From: Pseudomonadales bacterium
GTDB lineage: Bacteria; Pseudomonadota; Gammaproteobacteria; Pseudomonadales; Azotimanducaceae
Length of the DNA: 42,754 nt
Assembly (NCBI GenBank): GCA_028277965.1
Contig: JANQFF010000284.1
Span: 1-42,754 of the forward strand
Reading direction: 5' to 3'
Shown here: piece after piece, positions 38,184 through 42,754 of the stretch
Numbering within the stretch: the first letter of the stretch is position 1
How the letters are laid out: the number at the start of each line of letters is the position of its first letter
Notes under the pieces: generated by a model
What the model saw: only the letters and a program-made list of their open reading frames with translations
What the model was told of the DNA's origin: nothing
Database searches by the model: none
Translations under genes and position numbers: made by a program

Positions 38184-39395
38184 ATGGATTTCGAACCAAG
38201 CGACAAAGTCCTGGAACTGCGTGCCAGGGTGGACCAGTTCATGGACGAACACGTGTTTCCACGCGAACTCGAATACTGGGAGTGGACTGACAATCATGAC
38301 AACGCCTGGACGTACCCACCCTGGTTTGAAGACCTGAAGGCCAAAGCCCGCGACGCCGGTATCTGGAACTGGTTCCTGCCCAAAGACTATGAGGAATTCA
38401 GTCCGGGGCTCACGAACCTCGAGTTTGCGCCCATCATGGAGCGCATGTGCCGCATTCCCTGGGCACAGGAAGTCTTCAACTGCAGCGCTCCCGACAGAGG
38501 CAACATGGAAGTGCTCGCGCGTTTCGGCACACCCGAACAGCAGGAGCGCTGGCTCACACCCCTGATGAACGGGGAGATCCGATCAGCCTACTCGATGACG
38601 GAACCGGCTGTTGCCTCATCAGATGCAACCAATCTAGAAACCACCATCACACGCGACGGGGACGAATACGTCATCAACGGGCGCAAGTGGTTTACATCCA
38701 ACGCGTTCAATCCTCTTTGTAAGCTTCTCGTGGTGATGGGCAAATCCAACCCTGACGCACCGCGGCATCAGCAGTTCTCCACCATCCTCGTGCCCAAGGA
38801 GACGGAGGGGGTCATTCTGGAGCGTCCCGTAAGGGCGTTCGGCAGTATCCACTCACCGGGTGGACACGCCCAGGTGCTCTACGACAACGTGCGTGTGCCT
38901 GTTGAGAACCTCGTCCTGGGAGAAGGCCGCGGATTTGAAATTGCCCAGGGACGTCTGGGACCCGGTCGATTCCAATACGCGATGATGTTTGTCGGCATGG
39001 CAACCCGCTGCCTCGAGCTCATGTGCGAACGCGTCGAGCAACGTGTTGCGTTTGGCGAGAAGCTCTCCGAAAAAACGAGCATCCAACACGATATTGCTCG
39101 AGCACGCTGTGATATTGAGCAATGCCGTCTGCTGGTGCTTGCGGCTGCTGACAAAATGGACAAATTCGGGCCTAAAGAGGCCCGCGATTTCATCTCCATG
39201 GTCAAAATTGTGGCCCCGGCCATGTGCCACAGGGTTGCGGACCGTGCGCTGCAGGCGCATGGTGGTATGGGTATCACGCAGGACACGCCCATCAACCGCA
39301 TTTACATGACATCCCGTTACTGCCAGATCGCCGACGGGCCCGACGAGGTTCACATGTCACAGCTGGCGAGACGCACCATACGTGATGGGTTTTAG
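38184..39395 (+). CDS. Acyl-CoA dehydrogenase (ACAD10/11-like, paralogue of 29557)
   Basis: The 403-residue protein follows the acyl-CoA dehydrogenase order: SMTEPAVASSDATNLETTIT, VRVPVENLVLGEGRGFEIAQ and ALQAHGGMGITQDTPINRIY. As in the paralogue at 29557, ADGPDEVHMSQLA places Asp384 at the position of the usual catalytic Glu. N-terminal halves are similar (FNCSAPDRGNMEVLARFGTP here, LNCSAPDTGNMEVLERVGTP there). It probably acts on a branched or polycyclic acyl-CoA. A very strong ribosome site (GAGGAAGGGGGA) precedes the ATG. The stop at 39395 is followed after one base by the start of the cytochrome c-PQQ gene, so the two are co-translated. Confidence 0.92.
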   Translation: MDFEPSDKVLELRARVDQFMDEHVFPRELEYWEWTDNHDNAWTYPPWFEDLKAKARDAGIWNWFLPKDYEEFSPGLTNLEFAPIMERMCRIPWAQEVFNCSAPDRGNMEVLARFGTPEQQERWLTPLMNGEIRSAYSMTEPAVASSDATNLETTITRDGDEYVINGRKWFTSNAFNPLCKLLVVMGKSNPDAPRHQQFSTILVPKETEGVILERPVRAFGSIHSPGGHAQVLYDNVRVPVENLVLGEGRGFEIAQGRLGPGRFQYAMMFVGMATRCLELMCERVEQRVAFGEKLSEKTSIQHDIARARCDIEQCRLLVLAAADKMDKFGPKEARDFISMVKIVAPAMCHRVADRALQAHGGMGITQDTPINRIYMTSRYCQIADGPDEVHMSQLARRTIRDGF

Positions 39396-39396
39396 T

Positions 39397-40977
39397 ATGA
39401 GCCGACTCTCAGCTTTCCTGATTCTTTGCCTGCCACTTGCGAGCCTGGCCCAGGAAGCAGCCCCGCGTGGCGGTTTGCGTCAGTCCAATGAGGTTTATCA
39501 GGCGAACTGCGCAGTCTGCCACGGCGAGCGCATGGAAGGGGCAGCCCAGGGGACCCCCCTGGTCGGTGTTGACCTCATGCACGGTGACTCGATGGAAGAA
39601 CTTATCGAGAGCATTGCCACCGGCTTTCCTAAAAAAGGCATGCCTGGATGGCGGAGCATCTTTAATGACCAGGAAATCAAAAGCATGGCGCTGTGGGTTT
39701 CCGAGAACCGGGACAATCTTCTCTACTCCGAGTTCAACATCACAAGCGAGCTCACGATACCCACTGAACCCATTGAAACAGAACTCTACACGCTCAGGCT
39801 GGATGTCCTTGCCACGGGCATAGATCGCCTCCCATACTCCATCAGCCCATTACCCGACGGCTCGGTTCTCGTTACAGAAAAAATGAAGGGCCTGCGGATA
39901 ATAAATCCTGACGGTGATTTATCCGACCTGATAACAGGCACACCAGAAGTCTACGAAGACGCCCGGGGTGACAAAACGCGGCTTCAATACGGACAGGGAT
40001 GGCTGATGGACGTTGCTATCCATCCGGACTACGAGGAAAACGGTTGGATATATCTTGCGTATTCGGACCGATGCTCTGATTGTAACGAGGTCAGTCGGGC
40101 TGAAAAGCGGCCGGTATCGATGAATGCGCTCATGCGCGGACGCGTCAAAGACGGTGAATGGGTCGATCAGGAGATCATTTATCAGGCAGACCTCGAACAC
40201 TACACAACGTTTACCGATCTCGCTGCGGGCGGCCGTATCGCTTTTGATCCCGACGGGTTTGTCTTTTTCAGCATCGGCTGGAAGAGCATGGAGGGTTTAC
40301 AGAGCCTGCAGTCCCCTCACGGCAAAATTCATCGCCTGCACGATGATGGTCGCATACCAACAGACAATCCTTACGTTGACGATCCCGATGCTTTGAAGAG
40401 CATCTGGACGTACGGACATCGCAGCCCGCAGGGTCTCGAGTTCAACACCACAACACGTACGTTGTGGGGCACCGAACACGGTCCGCGTGGCGGCGACGAA
40501 GTCAACCTGCTCCGGCCGGGCAGGAACTATGGCTGGCCGCTCTACTCCCTGGGTCAGAACTACGACGGTACGAAGGTCGACCACGGCAAACAACTTGGGA
40601 TTGAGTTCGAACTCGAGGATATCGAGCAACCCGTCGTCGACATGACACCATCACCCGCCATCTCGAGTTTCGTATTCTATGAGGGCGCCGCGTTTCCAGC
40701 CTGGCAGAACCAGGTGATTGTGGGTTCACTGAAAGCCGCGGATCTCTATCGTATTGAAATCAGGGACAACAAACCCGTTCACCGGGAATTGCTCATCGAA
40801 AATCTCGCGCGGATCAGGGATATCGAGATAGCTGGCGATGGCGCTTTACTACTCCTCCTCGAGCATGTCAGTGGTGGACAGCTGGTCAGGGTAAGCCCTG
40901 TGGCGAATCTGGTTGCTGAAACCCCTCACCAGGGACAACAGCTTCGTACACAGGCATTTCCGCGATACAGGCGCTGA
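39397..40977 (+). CDS. Cytochrome c domain fused to PQQ-dependent aldose/sugar dehydrogenase-like propeller
   Basis: The 526-residue exported protein (signal peptide MSRLSAFLILCLPLASLAQE) has a class I cytochrome c domain with Cys38-Ala-Val-Cys41-His42 and a likely axial Met near residue 81 (KKGMPGW). From about residue 125 it is a six-bladed propeller of the soluble PQQ-glucose/aldose dehydrogenase (GSDH, Asd/YliI) class: IAFDPDGFVFFSIGWK, SPQGLEFNTTTRTLWGTEHG and PRGGDEVNLLRPGRNYGWPL. The haem could take electrons directly from PQQ. ATG 39397 is chosen over 39382/39385 because the signal peptide starts there. The last 92 bp overlap the gene on the other strand. Its substrate is unknown; catalytic His should be near TEHGPRGG or the DAxG-type blade. 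Confidence 0.87.
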   Translation: MSRLSAFLILCLPLASLAQEAAPRGGLRQSNEVYQANCAVCHGERMEGAAQGTPLVGVDLMHGDSMEELIESIATGFPKKGMPGWRSIFNDQEIKSMALWVSENRDNLLYSEFNITSELTIPTEPIETELYTLRLDVLATGIDRLPYSISPLPDGSVLVTEKMKGLRIINPDGDLSDLITGTPEVYEDARGDKTRLQYGQGWLMDVAIHPDYEENGWIYLAYSDRCSDCNEVSRAEKRPVSMNALMRGRVKDGEWVDQEIIYQADLEHYTTFTDLAAGGRIAFDPDGFVFFSIGWKSMEGLQSLQSPHGKIHRLHDDGRIPTDNPYVDDPDALKSIWTYGHRSPQGLEFNTTTRTLWGTEHGPRGGDEVNLLRPGRNYGWPLYSLGQNYDGTKVDHGKQLGIEFELEDIEQPVVDMTPSPAISSFVFYEGAAFPAWQNQVIVGSLKAADLYRIEIRDNKPVHRELLIENLARIRDIEIAGDGALLLLLEHVSGGQLVRVSPVANLVAETPHQGQQLRTQAFPRYRR

Positions 40978-41425
40978 TTTCTTCAGCAAACTCGGGAAAA
41001 GCCACCTCGTAGATCGACAGCTGAGATTCGAAGAAACGTTTACCACCCGGAGTGCTGGAAATTGCGGCCATATCCGTGCGCGCAACCAACCATGCAGATT
41101 GCGGCGCGATGTCATCGATGTACATCTTGTAGATCGACTCCCACACCGGAATGGAACCCCATAGCATGTGGTTGTACGACATCTGTTCGTCCGGTGAGAG
41201 ATCGTCAGGCGCGACCATGCCTTTCCTCAAAATGCGTGCCCGCTCGGGATCACTCAGCACGAGATTCATGTTGCTGTACGCCTGCATGTATGTGGCGCTT
41301 GCGGTCGCAGCCGTACTCTTCGTGTTCTCTCTGATCTGGCGTACCAGCAGGAGGAGCGTCACCACCACCGCTACCGCCCCGAAGAATTCTCCGAGACTCC
41401 CCAGTATCTGCACGATTTCGAGCAT
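40886..41425 (-). CDS. Membrane-anchored protein of unknown function
   Basis: The 179-residue product has one hydrophobic segment near the N-terminus (FFGAVAVVVTLLLLVRQIRE) followed by NTKSTAATASATYMQAYSNM and a soluble helical part with conserved aromatic residues (MSYNHMLWGSIPVWESIYKM). This resembles a group of small membrane-anchored proteins common in marine proteobacteria that have no named function. The start has GGGGGG upstream, a strong ribosome site. The 3' end overlaps the cytochrome-PQQ gene by 92 bp antisense. It is divergent from the CmcJ-like gene. I cannot propose a role. Confidence 0.7.
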   Translation of the reverse strand: MLEIVQILGSLGEFFGAVAVVVTLLLLVRQIRENTKSTAATASATYMQAYSNMNLVLSDPERARILRKGMVAPDDLSPDEQMSYNHMLWGSIPVWESIYKMYIDDIAPQSAWLVARTDMAAISSTPGGKRFFESQLSIYEVAFPEFAEEISACIAEMPVYEAVVPGEGFQQPDSPQGLP

Positions 41426-41527
41426 ATGTCCCCCCAGGCTGCCTCGATTGCACCAGAGCGTAACCCTTCATGCAAACCTGCTCGCCGCGAGCTACCATAG
41501 CCATAACGTGATCTGGAGAGGTCATCC

Positions 41528-42622
41528 ATGACACAACAAACAACCGGTCTTTTCGCCTACACACCAGCCACGACGCCCGTGCAGACACCGGAGATGGCTG
41601 AGCTGGCAGCCGCCGCTGCCGTGGAACCCATCCTGAAGCGATGGCGCCATCGCTGTTCGTCCGGCCTGATTGATGAAAACGGCAAAGTCCGCAACGTTTT
41701 CACAAAGACGCCCACTGAAGCTGACAACAACGTCACGCGGGTCATCGAGGAGATGAACGATGTTCCCGAGGCCATGGAGGAATTTGCAGCCGCGCTCGAA
41801 GCCCGTCAGAAGCTCTTCCTGATGACGGGTAATCAGATATCGATGCCTGTACAAAACGCACGGCTGCTCGAAGAGACTTCCCTGGACGGTTGTGGATTCC
41901 GGCTCGAACGTCACACATCTGCGGTTACGGACTGGGACGATGAACGTCAGCTAGCAGAGATCTACTACGATGAGATCAACAACCTGGTCAAGAAGGTAAC
42001 GGGAGCCAGATACACTTTCAGCAACAACCACCTGCTGCGTCAGTCCGAACCGCTCCTCGGTGGCAACGGTCCACTGGCCCACCTAATGGCACAGTCACGA
42101 GGGCCGGTCACCAACCCACACAACGATTTCACCGAATCGTACGGTGAAGCGATCATAAAGACGGTTGAATCAGGGGGTATCCCCCACACACAAACATTTG
42201 GATTGACGAATGCCATCATTGAGGCAGGTGTCACCGCGGATGAACTCCGGTCCAGCCGTATCCTGATTATCAACACCTGGCGGTCAGTCGGCGACGAACC
42301 CTTGCGACGCTACCCGCTTGCCCTGGCAGACCGCCGGACCGTATCTAACGAGTGCCTTCGTTCAGGCCTGATCGGCAAAGTGCCAAGCGGTGAGCCACGC
42401 GGCGGCATTGACGTCTACAGTGCAATACACGAGGCGAAACATCAGTGGTACTACTACCCGGAAATGACCCCCGACGAAGTGCTGTTATGGAAAGGCTACG
42501 ATTCCGCGGAAGTGCCCGCGATTCCCACCCTGCACGCCTCATTCGACGACCCGGCAGCACCACCCGACGCGGGGGAACGCAAGAGTGTGGAGGTCAGAGT
42601 CCTCTGCGTATTGCCCGCTTGA
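41528..42622 (+). CDS. CmcJ/NvfI (GA4 desaturase-like) family oxygenase
   Basis: The 364-residue protein matches the CmcJ/NvfI family of Fe(II)/2-oxoglutarate-dependent oxygenases: TNPHNDFTESYGEAI with His198 and Asp200 as iron ligands, ILIINTWRSVGDEPLRRYPL followed by ALADRRTV, the strongly conserved middle block, and TLHASFDDPAAPPDAGERKS with His336 as likely third ligand. Fungal and Streptomyces members hydroxylate or desaturate natural products such as cephamycin precursors or meroterpenoids. Bacterial homologues in seawater gammaproteobacteria have unknown substrates. A clear ribosome site (GGAGAGG) precedes the ATG. It is a single gene followed by REP-like sequence. Confidence 0.85.
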   Translation: MTQQTTGLFAYTPATTPVQTPEMAELAAAAAVEPILKRWRHRCSSGLIDENGKVRNVFTKTPTEADNNVTRVIEEMNDVPEAMEEFAAALEARQKLFLMTGNQISMPVQNARLLEETSLDGCGFRLERHTSAVTDWDDERQLAEIYYDEINNLVKKVTGARYTFSNNHLLRQSEPLLGGNGPLAHLMAQSRGPVTNPHNDFTESYGEAIIKTVESGGIPHTQTFGLTNAIIEAGVTADELRSSRILIINTWRSVGDEPLRRYPLALADRRTVSNECLRSGLIGKVPSGEPRGGIDVYSAIHEAKHQWYYYPEMTPDEVLLWKGYDSAEVPAIPTLHASFDDPAAPPDAGERKSVEVRVLCVLPA

Positions 42623-42626
42623 CTCT

Positions 42627-42679
42627 GTAGGAGCGGCGTTAAGCGATCCGTAATCAATCGCGGCTAAAAGGCACCTCTA
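42627..42679. repeat. Degenerate REP pair at the right edge
   Basis: A damaged right-type arm (TGTAGGAGCGGCGTTAAGCG from 42627) and an arm of the variant subtype (AATCGCGGCTAAAAGGCACC, 42656 onward) lie after the last gene. Beyond them to the window end are only GC-rich short palindromes such as CGCGCGCTCAGCGCG; no gene can be seen there. Confidence 0.7.
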
Positions 42680-42754
42680 TAAACCTATCGCGCGCTCAGC
42701 GCGTATCTGCGGGGCTTTGTAGCAAGGCGGGCTCTGCAGGGAATGGCGGGCCCC

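Overview
The window looks like chromosomal DNA of an uncultured, probably marine or aquatic, gammaproteobacterium. This is inferred from moderately GC-rich coding sequence, lipoprotein signals, an Anbu/ATP-grasp/alpha-E locus, a MadLM malonate transporter, many CoA-ester enzymes and Fe(II)/2-oxoglutarate dioxygenases, and a REP-type palindrome with a GCGGCT...AGCCGC core of the kind common in gammaproteobacteria. I saw no rRNA, tRNA, CRISPR array, prophage module or transposase. Coding density is very high: 43 protein genes, no gene-free stretch above about 250 bases, and strand changes at almost every gene or short operon.

Layout. 1-3236 (+): 3' part of a single-chain biotin-dependent acyl-CoA carboxylase, a small SHOCT lipoprotein and a split-barrel flavoprotein. 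3145-6480 (-): P-loop kinase-like protein, GNAT acetyltransferase, a second split-barrel flavoprotein and an orphan oligopeptide-type binding protein; a cloverleaf-like palindrome lies at 4140-4247. 6516-7529 (+): luciferase-like monooxygenase. 7593-9722 (-): YtrA-type GntR repressor, ABC ATPase and permease with a visible operator/promoter. 9835-11062 (+): ArsR regulator and an unusual SRPBCC-PDZ fusion. 11084-12719 (-): PhyH dioxygenase and methyltransferase. 12805-14460 (+): exported TPR protein. 14534-16748 (-): two overlapping CaiB/BaiF CoA-transferase subunits. 16836-20265 (+): MATE exporter and M13 metallopeptidase, followed by a stray second copy of the peptidase 3' end.

20517-30804 is mainly catabolic: VOC protein; an operon of FAD dehydrogenase, SDR, a thiolase-fold protein lacking all thiolase catalytic residues, DUF35 partner and SprT-like protein; a redoxin-cytochrome c-copper monooxygenase fusion; GST; a second SDR; an EEP-family nuclease/phosphatase; and an acyl-CoA dehydrogenase. 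The thiolase-like/DUF35 pair resembles the steroid side-chain aldolase Ltp2-ChsH2, so side-chain breakdown of a steroid or other isoprenoid is a reasonable hypothesis, not a demonstrated function.

30868-34767: membrane protein of unknown role, MadL-MadM malonate transporter, second PhyH dioxygenase, and the proteasome-like peptidase Anbu, whose -10 box places transcription start on its ATG. 34724-38093 (-): coupled operon of circularly permuted ATP-grasp ligase, alpha-E protein and zinc metallopeptidase, facing Anbu; together they form a candidate peptide-ligation/proteolysis system. 38184-42622: second acyl-CoA dehydrogenase, cytochrome c-PQQ dehydrogenase fusion, a membrane-anchored unknown protein and a CmcJ/NvfI-like oxygenase.

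Two families of palindromes punctuate the window. REP elements (eight loci) sit mostly at gene 3' ends. A pair of AAAGTGGTGAC hairpins in opposite orientations sits at two convergent junctions.
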